From: Erysipelotrichaceae bacterium
Lineage (GTDB): Bacteria; Bacillota_I; Bacilli_A; Erysipelotrichales; Coprobacillaceae
Assembly (NCBI GenBank): GCA_021201315.1
Contig: JAJQFG010000104.1
Coordinates: forward strand, 1 to 60,592
Reading direction: 5' to 3'
Length of the DNA stretch: 60,592 nt
The number at the start of each line of letters is the position of its first letter. Position 1 is the stretch's first letter. The notes beneath the pieces were generated by a model. That model was not told where the DNA came from, searched no databases, and worked only from the letters and a program-made list of their open reading frames with translations. Below are positions 24,541 to 34,396 of this stretch, piece by piece. The position numbers and the translations under genes were made by a program.

Positions 24541-26850
24541 CTCATAATAATAACCTTTCGTTAATGAAAAAGTATTTTTTATATGCTGTAAATCTGCATC
24601 TTTATAATAAAAATAATCCATAATCATTTCAACTTCATACGAATCTTCATTTGTAAAATGTATATAACTATTTTTAACATTAGAAAAAACATTTTTATCA
24701 AGCAAAAGAGTATGACTATTTAATAAATGTATACGACAATAATCATCACATATAATATCAAATTTTTCTCCTTTTCTATCTATTAATGAATATTGATAAT
24801 TTCGACATAATTGACAATTCTTTTTTAAATATCCAAAAAAATAATTTGAAATCGGACAATATTCACTCACCATATTTTCTATTTTTCCAAAGACTTGTAT
24901 CATACATGTTGATAGATCAGTTTTTAATTCATTAATATTTTTTAAATCCATTTCAACAGATAATATTTTCATTTGTGAATACATTGATGCTGATAAAGAA
25001 TTATATATATTCATACTACTACCTAATATATAATTCTTATCATTGAACGCTTCATAAGCGCCATAATTATCTATTAATAAGGTATCGACAAGCGAATATA
25101 TTTTTGAATTTTTAAGATCTTCTATTTCTTTTGATTTTAGAATTCTTGGGGTTGCTAAAATCATATTTGGATATTTTTGATAGGCATCTATAACATCATG
25201 ACTATATGGATAGATAATTTTAATGTTTGGATATTTTCTAACAATATCTAACTGTTCAATATTTGATACATGAACATATAATTGATGATCGTTAGATAGT
25301 TGTTGTTTTGGATAAATAATGTTTTGTTTGGTTAAATGATGAATCTTTTTATGTGCTAATAAAGATTCTAACTTTTCACAAGCCTCTCTTCTTAATGCGT
25401 TAATTTCCTTAATAGGTATAGATATATCATCATCCATATCTATTAGTATTTCATTAAGATCAAACGGTGTTTGTCCTAGTTTAGAAAGTTGTACACGAAT
25501 TCGCTCTTTTGTTGTAGAGACATGTTTAGCTTTTTCAACAATTGATGAAGATTGAGATGTAACCTTTACCTCATCAAGTATGATGCAAAGTTTAGCATGT
25601 AAACCTATTTTTGCTTCAAAAGCCATTGTAACAGATTGTTTATAGTTAGGGTTACTATAAAAATGCTGAAGATGATTTTTAATCTGTGTATCTATCGTTT
25701 TACGTACATTTCCATCTTTAACAAAATCATTAAATTCTATTTCTATAATATCATTATTATAAGCATGATGAATAAGTTGCCCATTTTTATACATTTTGTT
25801 AATGGGTCTACCCTTATCAATACTTTCAAAAACGATACTATCTCCTTGAACTACCTCATCAACAAGTTTTATTCTAACGCGTTTTAATTTTTGGTTATAA
25901 GATAAAACATGACCAATAATAATACCTTTATTACCAGAATAATCACCATCAACAATATGTTTATCATTAAATAAATATCCATTTGTATAATTACGATTAA
26001 ACATTGCTAGCATATAGTATTTTTCTTTTTTTAAATCAACTCTTTGATGATTATAATAAGCATCAATGGCTTGTCGATAAGAAAACACAGTACTAGCCAC
26101 ATATTCTGGTTTTTTCATGCGTCCTTCGATTTTAAGAGAATGAACTCCTACTTCTATGAATTGACTCACATAATCAATAGTATTTAAATCACGAGGTGAT
26201 AAAAGATAAGGATATTTATCTTCTAGTAGATTATCATTCTGCATTAAACGATATCTTAGTCTGCACGGCTGTGCACAATCTCCCCTATTGCCACTTCTTT
26301 TACCAATCATACTACTCATTAAACATTGTCCTGAATAACAAACACATAGAGCTCCGTGAACAAATATTTCAACTTCAATTTGTGTATTATCAATGATTTC
26401 TTTAATTTCATTTAAAGTGTTTTCTCGTGCTAAAACAACACGTTTTGCACCTTTTTTTTCAAAAAATTTAGCTGCTTGTTTATTCATAATACTAGCTTGT
26501 GTACTCATATGAAGCTCAAAATCAGGATAAATTTGATGAACCAAAGAAAACAATCCAAAATCCTGAATAATAAGTGCATCAATTTGTATATTATATAAAA
26601 AATCAATATATGACAAAACTTGTGTAAATTCATCATCTTTATACAATATATTAACTGTCACATATACTTTAACACCAAAAACATGTGCATATTCTACAGC
26701 CCATTTCATATCTTCATTATCAAAATTAGAAGCATGTTTGCGTGCACTATATGCTTTACCACCAATATAGATAGCATCAGCACCACTATGAACTGCTGCT
26801 TTAAAACATTCTTTATCTCCTGCTGGGGCTAATAATTCGATTTTTTTCAT
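24538..26850 (-). CDS. U32 family peptidase-like protein, long form with C-terminal DUF3656-like region
   Basis: 770 aa. N-terminal U32 domain: MKKIELLAPAGDKECFKAAVHSGADAIYIGG and the diagnostic VHGALCVCYSGQCLMSS-(x)6-NRGDCAQPCR. Some U32 proteins (RlhA, TrhP/YegQ) are RNA hydroxylation factors rather than peptidases; the Cys pattern (CYSGQC, CAQPCR) fits such a metal or cofactor site, and a late cluster of Cys occurs near residues 665-690 (CPISNYFFGYLKKNCQLC). The extended C-terminal half (about 390-770) is as in long Firmicute U32 proteins. It overlaps mtnN by 4 nt and ends the yqeH operon. Confidence 0.88.
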   Translation of the reverse strand: MKKIELLAPAGDKECFKAAVHSGADAIYIGGKAYSARKHASNFDNEDMKWAVEYAHVFGVKVYVTVNILYKDDEFTQVLSYIDFLYNIQIDALIIQDFGLFSLVHQIYPDFELHMSTQASIMNKQAAKFFEKKGAKRVVLARENTLNEIKEIIDNTQIEVEIFVHGALCVCYSGQCLMSSMIGKRSGNRGDCAQPCRLRYRLMQNDNLLEDKYPYLLSPRDLNTIDYVSQFIEVGVHSLKIEGRMKKPEYVASTVFSYRQAIDAYYNHQRVDLKKEKYYMLAMFNRNYTNGYLFNDKHIVDGDYSGNKGIIIGHVLSYNQKLKRVRIKLVDEVVQGDSIVFESIDKGRPINKMYKNGQLIHHAYNNDIIEIEFNDFVKDGNVRKTIDTQIKNHLQHFYSNPNYKQSVTMAFEAKIGLHAKLCIILDEVKVTSQSSSIVEKAKHVSTTKERIRVQLSKLGQTPFDLNEILIDMDDDISIPIKEINALRREACEKLESLLAHKKIHHLTKQNIIYPKQQLSNDHQLYVHVSNIEQLDIVRKYPNIKIIYPYSHDVIDAYQKYPNMILATPRILKSKEIEDLKNSKIYSLVDTLLIDNYGAYEAFNDKNYILGSSMNIYNSLSASMYSQMKILSVEMDLKNINELKTDLSTCMIQVFGKIENMVSEYCPISNYFFGYLKKNCQLCRNYQYSLIDRKGEKFDIICDDYCRIHLLNSHTLLLDKNVFSNVKNSYIHFTNEDSYEVEMIMDYFYYKDADLQHIKNTFSLTKGYYYE

Positions 26851-27536
26851 ATAGCTGCAACTAAATCATAACACATTTTTGCACTAGCAGCTGAAGCCTT
26901 CTTAACAAAAGCATCAAACTGAACTTGATTATCACCTTTATTAAAAATATCACTAAGTGATCTTGTGATTATAAATCTTGTCTTAAATACATAACAAACT
27001 TGAGCAATTGAAGCTGCTTCCATTTCTGTACATATAGTTTCAGGAAAATGATTTAAAATATTTTCAACCTGATCTTTACGACAAATAAATTGATCACCAG
27101 AAGCAATAAGACCAATGTGATAATTAATATTTTGCTGGCTTAAAATAGCTTTGGTTTTAGTAAGCAATGAAGCATCTGATTCATAAAAAGTAGGCATATT
27201 CGGAATTTTACCATATTCATAACCAAAACCTTCAACATCAACATCGTGATGAACAACACTAGAAGAAATAATTACATCACCAACATTTTGTGACTCAAGA
27301 ATACCTCCAGCCGTACCTATATTGATAACGCAATCAATATCAAAATTAGATAATAACAAAGTTGCAGAAATAGATGCATTAACTTTACCAATGCCTCCTT
27401 GTACAACAACGACATCTTTATCATGCATCTTTCCTTGATAAAAAGTATAATCTAAAATATGATTCTTATTTTCAATCATCATCAATTTCAACAATTCAGC
27501 AACTTCTTCTTCCATTGCACCAATAATTCCTATCAT
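26847..27536 (-). CDS. mtnN: 5'-methylthioadenosine/S-adenosylhomocysteine nucleosidase
   Basis: Cleaves adenine from MTA, SAH and 5'-deoxyadenosine, recycling SAM by-products. MIGIIGAMEEEVAEL at the N-terminus (catalytic Glu in AMEEE), GTAGG in NIGTAGGILESQNVGD, MEAASIAQVCY, and the catalytic Asp in RSLSDIFNKGD. 229 aa, normal. Seven nt after yqeM and overlapping the U32 gene; its SAH substrate is the by-product of the neighbouring methyltransferase. Confidence 0.95.
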   Translation of the reverse strand: MIGIIGAMEEEVAELLKLMMIENKNHILDYTFYQGKMHDKDVVVVQGGIGKVNASISATLLLSNFDIDCVINIGTAGGILESQNVGDVIISSSVVHHDVDVEGFGYEYGKIPNMPTFYESDASLLTKTKAILSQQNINYHIGLIASGDQFICRKDQVENILNHFPETICTEMEAASIAQVCYVFKTRFIITRSLSDIFNKGDNQVQFDAFVKKASAASAKMCYDLVAAI

Positions 27537-27542
27537 TTTTTA

Positions 27543-28253
27543 TCATCCTTTCTGACATACAAAAATAACACGTTCACAATCAGTATAATAATTTACAAAA
27601 TCACTATAAAAATCAATTTTATTAAAGCCCGCCTCTTTTAACCATTGAGTATATTGATTTACATCATAAGTTTTTTGATAATGTGTTTCATTAACAACAT
27701 CATTTTCTAATTTATCTTCAATATAAACAGCATGTTTTACAAATCCATCATCAATCAATTCAACAGACCAATCAAAAACAAAATCATCATCTTCATTATG
27801 TTCATGATACTGATTTAATATATGATTCACCTTATATAAACTATCAACATCAAAAATAAACGTACCCTCTTGTTTTAAAGAAGCATAAACATTTTTAAAA
27901 GTCTGCTTGATATCACATTTATCCAGTAAATAATTAATTGAATCACATAAACATAAAATTAAATCAACTTCACGATTTGTTGTAAAATCAGTCATATCAA
28001 CTCTTTGTAATATGATATTCACATCTTCATCCATAGCTTTCAATTTAGCAACTTCTAACATATCCATAGATAAATCCGAAGCAAAGACTTCTTTATTCAT
28101 TTTAGCTAAACGAATAGCTATTTCACCAGTACCACAAGCTAATTCAAAAACCTCATTAAACTTAGCATGATTTAAAATAAATTCAAGATAATCATCATAA
28201 AACTTTGAATCCATTAAACTATCATAATAATAGCTAAAGTTTTCATAACTCAT
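27543..28253 (-). CDS. yqeM: YqeM-type SAM-dependent methyltransferase
   Basis: 236 aa class I methyltransferase. SAM loop FELACGTGEIAIRLAK at residues about 35-50; acidic residue after strand 2 (FASDLSMDMLEVAK); DLILCLCDSINYL for motif IV. The position after rsfS matches yqeM in B. subtilis, whose substrate remains unknown. It overlaps rsfS by 4 nt. Confidence 0.87.
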   Translation of the reverse strand: MSYENFSYYYDSLMDSKFYDDYLEFILNHAKFNEVFELACGTGEIAIRLAKMNKEVFASDLSMDMLEVAKLKAMDEDVNIILQRVDMTDFTTNREVDLILCLCDSINYLLDKCDIKQTFKNVYASLKQEGTFIFDVDSLYKVNHILNQYHEHNEDDDFVFDWSVELIDDGFVKHAVYIEDKLENDVVNETHYQKTYDVNQYTQWLKEAGFNKIDFYSDFVNYYTDCERVIFVCQKG

Positions 28254-28597
28254 TGATGTAACATTCCTTCAATATCAATACGTGGTAAATCTCCCCATAA
28301 TTTTTCTAAATTATAATTTTTTCTTTCATCATCTTGAAAAATATGACATACAATATCACCACAATCAATTAAAATCCATTTAGAGCCTCGTAAACCTTCA
28401 ACGCTTTTAATTTCTATACCATTAATTTCACATTGTTCTTTAATATTATCTTTTATAGCATTCATTAGTCTTTCATTAGAAGCACTACATAATACAAACG
28501 TATCAAATAAAGGACTAACTTCCTCCATATTAATAGCGACAATATTAGTTGCTAATTTATCATCCATTGCTTTTACAATAATTTCTAATTCACTCAT
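28250..28597 (-). CDS. rsfS: Ribosome silencing factor RsfS
   Basis: 115 aa. RsfS binds uL14 and blocks joining of the ribosomal subunits when nutrients are scarce. Motifs VAINMEEVSPLFDTFVLCSASNERLMNAI, GSKWILIDCGDIVCHIFQDDERKNYNLEKLWGDLP are diagnostic. I set the start at ATG 28597, which has AAAGGAG; longer in-frame starts run into nadD. It overlaps the 3' end of the nadD-yqeK fusion by 8 nt. Confidence 0.94.
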   Translation of the reverse strand: MSELEIIVKAMDDKLATNIVAINMEEVSPLFDTFVLCSASNERLMNAIKDNIKEQCEINGIEIKSVEGLRGSKWILIDCGDIVCHIFQDDERKNYNLEKLWGDLPRIDIEGMLHQ

Positions 28598-29693
28598 TTG
28601 TTTCTCCTTTTTTACAATATTGTTCATATATATTAAAAAATACTGGATCAATTTCTCGTCCTTTTTCTTTAGAAAAACAATAAAAATCTTCTAAAGCATC
28701 TCTAAATCCTTGATGAATATCTTTTTTACATACTTCTATTTGCTTAGAAGAATCATAACCTCTTAAAGGATCGAGCTTATCTGCGCAATAAAGACATTTT
28801 CCAATTGCAGACATCGATGTTGAAGCAGTAGTATGATCTTCAATAGCTTTTAAAATAACTTCATCATCTACTAAATAATCATTTTTAGCCATATAAGAAG
28901 ATAAATATTGATGCCATATAGCTTCATTCATATTAACATGTTCTGGATAATATTTTTGCATAAGCTCTAATGCTTTATCATGATTCATTTCCTTTGCGAC
29001 ATCATGTAAAATACCAGCTATATAAGCTTGCTTTCCATTTAATTGATTAGCAAGCGCAAATTCCCTTGCTAAAGTAGCAACTGAAAGAGAATGTTTCCAG
29101 CGTTTTTCTTTCATATGAATCTGAATCATCGTATCTAAATAAATACCATGCGATGAAATGTAACGTAAAACATCATCATCCAACATTTCAATATGTCCTT
29201 TTCTAGCTTCACTACTACTAGCTTTAATAGGTTTATTTTTAAGTTTTATAAAATGATATTTTTTTAATATCTTCTTATCACTTTTAAAACCACCTCTTTT
29301 AAAGGCAACAAGTTGCACCATTTTAGAAATCCTTTTTGGATGTTTCCATTTATAAAAGAGATTAGCTTGGTCCATTCCCATAATATAATAATATTCATTT
29401 TCACTATTTTCATTGACTATGTCAGTAATTGTTTGATAAGTATAATTTTTATCATTATTTTCACGTTCAATTTCAATACAATTAATCGTAATATTTTCGC
29501 TCTTACTTAGAGCTATTTCTAACATATTAAGACGATCTTCTTTACTAGAATATGTCTTATCCTTCCATGGATTATGAGCTGTTGGAATCAACTGAACTTC
29601 ATCTAAATCTAATTGCTCTAAAGCACTTTGAGCAATATCTATATGAGCCTTAGTAACAGGATCAAAACCACCTCCAAATAAACCTATTTTCAT
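28590..29693 (-). CDS. nadD: Fusion of NadD (nicotinate-nucleotide adenylyltransferase) and YqeK (HD-domain Ap4A hydrolase)
   Basis: 367 aa. Residues 1-188 are NadD, which makes deamido-NAD: GLFGGGFDPVTKAH (nucleotidyltransferase HxGH site, first His replaced by Thr14), PTAHNPWKD, SSSEARKG. Residues about 189-367 are YqeK, a symmetrical diadenosine tetraphosphatase, with HD ligands His201 (KRWKHSLSVA), His230-Asp231 (ILHDVAKEM) and later HTTA and ADKLDP. In B. subtilis these are separate adjacent genes; here one frame joins them. Flanked by yhbY and rsfS as in B. subtilis. Confidence 0.93.
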   Translation of the reverse strand: MKIGLFGGGFDPVTKAHIDIAQSALEQLDLDEVQLIPTAHNPWKDKTYSSKEDRLNMLEIALSKSENITINCIEIERENNDKNYTYQTITDIVNENSENEYYYIMGMDQANLFYKWKHPKRISKMVQLVAFKRGGFKSDKKILKKYHFIKLKNKPIKASSSEARKGHIEMLDDDVLRYISSHGIYLDTMIQIHMKEKRWKHSLSVATLAREFALANQLNGKQAYIAGILHDVAKEMNHDKALELMQKYYPEHVNMNEAIWHQYLSSYMAKNDYLVDDEVILKAIEDHTTASTSMSAIGKCLYCADKLDPLRGYDSSKQIEVCKKDIHQGFRDALEDFYCFSKEKGREIDPVFFNIYEQYCKKGETNE

Positions 29694-29974
29694 ATATGAT
29701 ATAACTCCTTTTCACTTGCTTTATATAAAACGACAACATGACCAATAATTTGTACAATTTCAGATCCAGTACGTTGACTCAATTCTAATGCAATATGATG
29801 AATATCATCACTACAGTTTTTAAGAAGCTTTATTTTAATTAATTCATGAGCATCTAAAGCATCTATAATACTATTAACCTGACTATCTGTAATACCAGCC
29901 TTACCAATTTGAAATATAGCATTTAAATCATTAGCTTCATTTCTTAAAAATCTTTTTTGCTTTCCTGTTAACAT
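29690..29974 (-). CDS. yhbY: YhbY-family CRM-domain RNA-binding protein
   Basis: 94 aa, single CRM domain (MLTGKQKRFLRNEANDLNAIFQIGKAGITDSQVNSI with the conserved GK-G loop), a ribosome assembly factor associated with pre-50S particles. It overlaps the nadD start by 4 nt and follows yqeH by 9 nt. AGGAGG precedes the start. Confidence 0.93.
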   Translation of the reverse strand: MLTGKQKRFLRNEANDLNAIFQIGKAGITDSQVNSIIDALDAHELIKIKLLKNCSDDIHHIALELSQRTGSEIVQIIGHVVVLYKASEKELYHI

Positions 29975-29983
29975 AACTTCCTC

Positions 29984-31087
29984 CTAAATAAGTGCTTCTC
30001 TTAACAAAACATTCACACGTGGTGGTACATAAACAATAATATGATCTCCTTTATGTCCATGTATCGTTACAAATCCTAATCCTGAAATAACAATATCTAT
30101 CTTCTTTTCAGATAAATGAAAATCATATTTCTTAAAATTCGAAACGGTCTTCATGTCATCCACTTCATGTTGAAATGTCATATGACGATTATATAAATCA
30201 TCTGCTTTACTTGTTTTACAACGATGTATTTTTAAGTTTTTAGAAAAATAATTAATAAATCTTGTTTGTTTACCAGCTACAAAATCCATACGTGCTAAGC
30301 CATCAAAATAAAGCGTTTGATCACTATTAAGATTAAAACTTATTGGTCTTAATTCACTTTGTGGAATGACTTGTTTTAATTCATTAAGCTTTAATAAATG
30401 AGTTATTTGATGATCATTAATAATACCTGGTGTATCATATAAATATGTATGTTTATCTAAAGGTATTTCTATAAAATTTAATGTTGTACCTGGATATTCA
30501 GAAACTGTAATGAGATTTTGATCATTTATTGAAGCATAATGCTTTAATAAAGCATTAATAAATGTGGATTTACCAACATTGGTAACACCTACAACATATA
30601 CATCTCTACCTTTACGATAGTGTTGTATTTCATCATAGATACGATCTAGTTGCATATTCTTTTTAGCACTTGTAATAATCACATCTAAAGGTTTAATACC
30701 CTCTTCTTTAAGCTGACGTCTTATCCAATGTTCAATTTTTATATTGTTGCATGATTTAGGTAATACATCACGCTTATTAGCCAATACTAATATATCATTA
30801 TAACCCACATGTCTTTGTATACCTTGAATCATACTACCATGAAAATCAAATAAATCTATCATATATACTACTAGACAATCTTTATCGCCAATCGATGATA
30901 TTAAACGTAAATAATCATCTTTTGTAAGATTAGCTTGTTGTAATTGATGATAATTTTTCAATTGAAAACATCGTTTACACAATATATTGTCTTTTTCTAA
31001 TGCATTTTTAGGAACGTAGCCAATATTTTTTTTATTTTCACTTTGAATAATTGCCCCACATCCAAAACATTTTATAACTTTATCCAT
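29984..31087 (-). CDS. yqeH: YqeH ribosome biogenesis GTPase (circularly permuted)
   Basis: 367 aa. N-terminal zinc finger (CFGCG...CKRC, residues 8-40), then a circularly permuted GTPase: G4 LANKRDVL, G5 TSAKK, G1 GVTNVGKSTF and G3 YDTPG in that order, and a C-terminal treble-clef-like RNA-binding region. YqeH acts in 30S assembly. First gene of the seven-gene operon yqeH-yhbY-nadD/yqeK-rsfS-yqeM-mtnN-U32 and divergent from sigK. In B. subtilis yqeG and aroE flank it; neither is present here. Confidence 0.94.
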   Translation of the reverse strand: MDKVIKCFGCGAIIQSENKKNIGYVPKNALEKDNILCKRCFQLKNYHQLQQANLTKDDYLRLISSIGDKDCLVVYMIDLFDFHGSMIQGIQRHVGYNDILVLANKRDVLPKSCNNIKIEHWIRRQLKEEGIKPLDVIITSAKKNMQLDRIYDEIQHYRKGRDVYVVGVTNVGKSTFINALLKHYASINDQNLITVSEYPGTTLNFIEIPLDKHTYLYDTPGIINDHQITHLLKLNELKQVIPQSELRPISFNLNSDQTLYFDGLARMDFVAGKQTRFINYFSKNLKIHRCKTSKADDLYNRHMTFQHEVDDMKTVSNFKKYDFHLSEKKIDIVISGLGFVTIHGHKGDHIIVYVPPRVNVLLREALI

Positions 31088-31137
31088 TTGTTACCTTCTT
31101 TCTTGCCTATTTTACCTTATTTTTATTCATATGAAAA

Positions 31138-31165
31138 GCATAAATCACTGCTATTTTCATATAAT
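31138..31165 (+). promoter_or_regulatory. Candidate sigma-E promoter of sigK
   Basis: GCATAAAT (31138-31145) and CATATAAT (31158-31165) fit the sigma-E -35 (ATA) and -10 (CATAnAnT) elements with about 15 nt between them. sigK is sigma-E dependent in B. subtilis. A sigma-A reading (TATAAT-like within the same -10) cannot be excluded. Confidence 0.45.
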
Positions 31166-31182
31166 CATCAATGAGGTGAAAT

Positions 31183-31857
31183 ATGTTTATTTTAACACTT
31201 TTACAACAATTATTTTTTGTATCATATATCAAAACTCAAGCCTTTAAACCACCACTTAGTAAAACCCAGGAACAAGAATTATTAAGTGCCTATGAATCAG
31301 GTGATCAAAAAGCCCGAAGTAAACTTATTGAACACAATTTAAGACTTGTTGCTCATATCGCTAAAAAATATGAAAATAATAAAGACTTAACTGAAGATTT
31401 AATTAGTATTGGTACTATTGGGCTTATAAAAGCTGTTGATAGCTATAAGCCAGGTAAATCCACAAAACTCTCCACTTATGCTGCAAAATGCATTGAGAAT
31501 GAAATTCTCATGCATTTAAGAGCTGGTAAAAAAACAAATCTTGATGTTTCACTAAATGAAACAATAAGCATCGATAATGATGGCAGTGAAATGTCTTTAA
31601 TTGATATTATTCCTAGCAACGAAAAACCTTTTATTGATACAATTACGACTAATGATTCTCTTAATCTTTTACAGGTTTATTTTAAAATTTTAAGTCCAAG
31701 AGAACAAACTGTTTTAATCCAACGTTATGGTCTTAACAATCAAAAAATCAAAACACAAAAAGAAATTGCCAAAGAATTGCATATATCTAGATCCTATGTT
31801 TCACGCATCGAAAAGCGTGCATTAATTAAATTATTAAAAGCATATCTTAATCAGTGA
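31183..31857 (+). CDS. sigK: Pro-sigma-K, mother-cell late sporulation sigma factor
   Basis: 224 aa, intact single frame. The pro-sequence MFILTLLQQLFFVS precedes YIKTQAFKPPLS, matching the cleavage region of B. subtilis pro-sigma-K but about six residues shorter. Region 2 (LIEHNLRLVAHIAKKYE, EDLISIGTIGLIKAVDSYKPGKSTKLSTYAAKCIENEILMHLR) and region 4 (KTQKEIAKELHISRSYVSRIEKRAL) are strongly conserved. GAGGTG precedes ATG 31183. No skin-type element interrupts the gene. SpoIVB, which starts its processing, is encoded in this window. Confidence 0.95.
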   Translation: MFILTLLQQLFFVSYIKTQAFKPPLSKTQEQELLSAYESGDQKARSKLIEHNLRLVAHIAKKYENNKDLTEDLISIGTIGLIKAVDSYKPGKSTKLSTYAAKCIENEILMHLRAGKKTNLDVSLNETISIDNDGSEMSLIDIIPSNEKPFIDTITTNDSLNLLQVYFKILSPREQTVLIQRYGLNNQKIKTQKEIAKELHISRSYVSRIEKRALIKLLKAYLNQ

Positions 31858-31884
31858 AAAAGAATATGAAAAACTCATATTCTA
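31855..31884 (-). terminator. Terminator of parC
   Basis: AGAATATGA / TCATATTCT stem with a 5-nt loop (31861-31883), followed on the - strand by TTTTT. It overlaps the parC stop codon and faces the end of sigK. Confidence 0.7.
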
Positions 31885-34386
31885 AAAATTATCACCAAAT
31901 AAATCATTAAAACTAATAGGCTCAAACTTATCCGTTTTTTCTTCTTTTTTATTTTCTAATTGACCTTCATAAAGATCAGTAGAAAAAGATAATGGATTAT
32001 AAATTTGCAAAAGTTGCTGTCCTTTTAAAGCTGATATATCTTTTGGCTTAGTATTTAATTGACTGTAACTATAATCTTTTATAGAAATAGTTAAATATTG
32101 TTGATCAGTAATGATATCCAAAGTATCATGCACGCCTTCTACAAAGGAAGCATATGTATAGATTGGCTTATTTTTAGTAGATTTATATGCCAAATGACCT
32201 TTCGTATTTCGATTACAACTTGGTATATCACTCATATGCATACGTTTTATGCCTAGTGAATCACTTATCAAAATATAAGAATCGTTCTTTAATGGATTAA
32301 AAATATTCATTGATACAATTTCATCATTCTTTAAACTCATACCTTTAATACCAGCTGCTTTTAAACCAAGAATTGAAATTTCTTGTTCACTATACAAAGA
32401 AACATAACCCAACTTACTTGTTAAAATAATACCTTGTTGCCCATCACTTAAACCAACCTGTAATAAATTATCATCTTTTTTAAGATTCATACATTTCAAT
32501 GGCTTGCTGTAACGTGATACTTCAAAGTCTTTTAATGAAACACGCTTAATTTGACCGTTTTTTGTTACAAGCGTCACATATAATGGCTTTTGAAAATCTT
32601 TTACTAAAATAGAAGCAATCATTTTTTCTTCTGGTGAAACTTTAATAAGATAACTAATATGCTTTCCTAATTCACGCCATCTAAATTCTTCTAATTTATG
32701 TATTGGTATATAAAGATAATTTCCTTGATTTGTAAAGACTAATAATTTATCAATCGTATTTGCTTTATGAATATCAAGAAGACAATCATCATCTTTCTTA
32801 CCAATACGTGCATCTCCTCTAGCATTATATGAACGCATAGAAATTCGTTTAATATAACCATCTCTAGATACAGATACGTAAACATCTTCATTTAGAATCA
32901 TTGCTTCTTCATTAATAGATACTTCTTGCACCTCATCTTTTATTTGAGTTAAACGAGGCATAGGATATTGTTTCTTTATTTGTTTGAGTTCAGATATAAT
33001 AACATTTCTTAAGACTTTATCACTATCTAATATTTCATTAAGTTTATGAATAGTATTTTCTAATTCATTACGCTCATTTTGTAAAGCAACTATATCAGTA
33101 TTTGTTAAACGATATAATTGCAATGTCACAATTGCTTCTGCTTGTTTTTCACTAAAACCAAATTGTTGAGAAATATTATGTTTAGCATCACTCTTATCTT
33201 TAGAATGACGAATCGTATAAACAACATCATCTAAAATAGAGACTGCTTTCATTAATCCATCAACAATATCTTTTCTATCTTGAGCTTTTTGTAAATCATA
33301 TAAAGAACGCTTTGTCACTGTTTCTATGGCATGATCAATATAGCCATCAATAATATCAATAATACCCATACATTCAGGTCTTTTATCGCGAATAGCGACC
33401 ATATTATAATTATAGTTCTTTTGTAAATCAGTATTTTTATAAAAATAGTTTAAAGTATTTTGAACATCTGCATCTTTCTTTAAATCAACCACAATACTTA
33501 ATCCATTACGATCAGATTCATCTCTTACTTCAATAATACCATCAATTAATCGATTAACTCTTATTTCATCCATCTTTCTGACTAATTCCGCTTTATTAAC
33601 TTCATAAGGAATTTCGCTAATCACAATCTGATTCATATTCTTTTTTTCAACAATCTCACATTTTGATCTAACAACAACTTTTCCTCTACCTTTACTAAAA
33701 GCTGTCTTAATACCATCCTTACCTTCTACAATAGCTCCTGTCGGAAAATCTGGGCCTTTAATAAATTCCATGATTTTATCTAAAGAACAATGAGAATGTT
33801 GAATACGATAAATAGTTGCATCTATAACTTCACCTAAATTATGTGGTGGAATATCAGTCGCATAACCACTTGAAATACCTGTAGCTCCGTTGACCAACAA
33901 ATTTGGAAACTTAGCAGGTAATACTGTTGGTTCATATTCTGTATCATCAAAGTTCAAAGCCATTTGAACCGTATCTTTATCTAAATCTTTTAATAATTCT
34001 AAAGCAATTGGTGAAAGTCTTGCTTCAGTGTAACGCATAGCAGCAGCAGGGTCATTATCAATAGAACCATTATTACCTTGCATATCCACAAGTGGCATAC
34101 GCATCTTCCATTGTTGCGATAATCGTACCATCGCTTCATAAACAGATGTATCACCATGGGGATGATAATTACCAATAACATTTCCAACTGTTTTAGCTGA
34201 TTTTCTATATGGTTTTAAATGCGTATTACCATCCTTATACATGGCATATAAAATACGACGTTGAACTGGTTTTAAACCGTCTCTAACATCTGGTAAAGCA
34301 CGATCTTGAATAATATATTTTGAATATTTACCAAAGCGATCTCCCATAATTTCATCAAGAGATTCAACAACAATATTTTCACTCAT
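31882..34386 (-). CDS. parC: DNA topoisomerase IV subunit A
   Basis: 834 aa. Breakage-reunion domain with catalytic Tyr119 (AAAMRYTEARL) and the quinolone-determining segment GNYHPHGDTSVYEAMVRL; C-terminal beta-pinwheel (about 500-790). It lacks the QRRGG(R/K)G GyrA box, so it is ParC rather than GyrA. Residue 80 is Thr where many ParC have Ser; Glu84 is retained. It follows parE by 10 nt, and plsY lies divergently upstream of parE, the plsY-parE-parC neighbourhood of B. subtilis. Confidence 0.93.
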   Translation of the reverse strand: MSENIVVESLDEIMGDRFGKYSKYIIQDRALPDVRDGLKPVQRRILYAMYKDGNTHLKPYRKSAKTVGNVIGNYHPHGDTSVYEAMVRLSQQWKMRMPLVDMQGNNGSIDNDPAAAMRYTEARLSPIALELLKDLDKDTVQMALNFDDTEYEPTVLPAKFPNLLVNGATGISSGYATDIPPHNLGEVIDATIYRIQHSHCSLDKIMEFIKGPDFPTGAIVEGKDGIKTAFSKGRGKVVVRSKCEIVEKKNMNQIVISEIPYEVNKAELVRKMDEIRVNRLIDGIIEVRDESDRNGLSIVVDLKKDADVQNTLNYFYKNTDLQKNYNYNMVAIRDKRPECMGIIDIIDGYIDHAIETVTKRSLYDLQKAQDRKDIVDGLMKAVSILDDVVYTIRHSKDKSDAKHNISQQFGFSEKQAEAIVTLQLYRLTNTDIVALQNERNELENTIHKLNEILDSDKVLRNVIISELKQIKKQYPMPRLTQIKDEVQEVSINEEAMILNEDVYVSVSRDGYIKRISMRSYNARGDARIGKKDDDCLLDIHKANTIDKLLVFTNQGNYLYIPIHKLEEFRWRELGKHISYLIKVSPEEKMIASILVKDFQKPLYVTLVTKNGQIKRVSLKDFEVSRYSKPLKCMNLKKDDNLLQVGLSDGQQGIILTSKLGYVSLYSEQEISILGLKAAGIKGMSLKNDEIVSMNIFNPLKNDSYILISDSLGIKRMHMSDIPSCNRNTKGHLAYKSTKNKPIYTYASFVEGVHDTLDIITDQQYLTISIKDYSYSQLNTKPKDISALKGQQLLQIYNPLSFSTDLYEGQLENKKEEKTDKFEPISFNDLFGDNF

Positions 34387-34396
34387 ACTTTACCTC

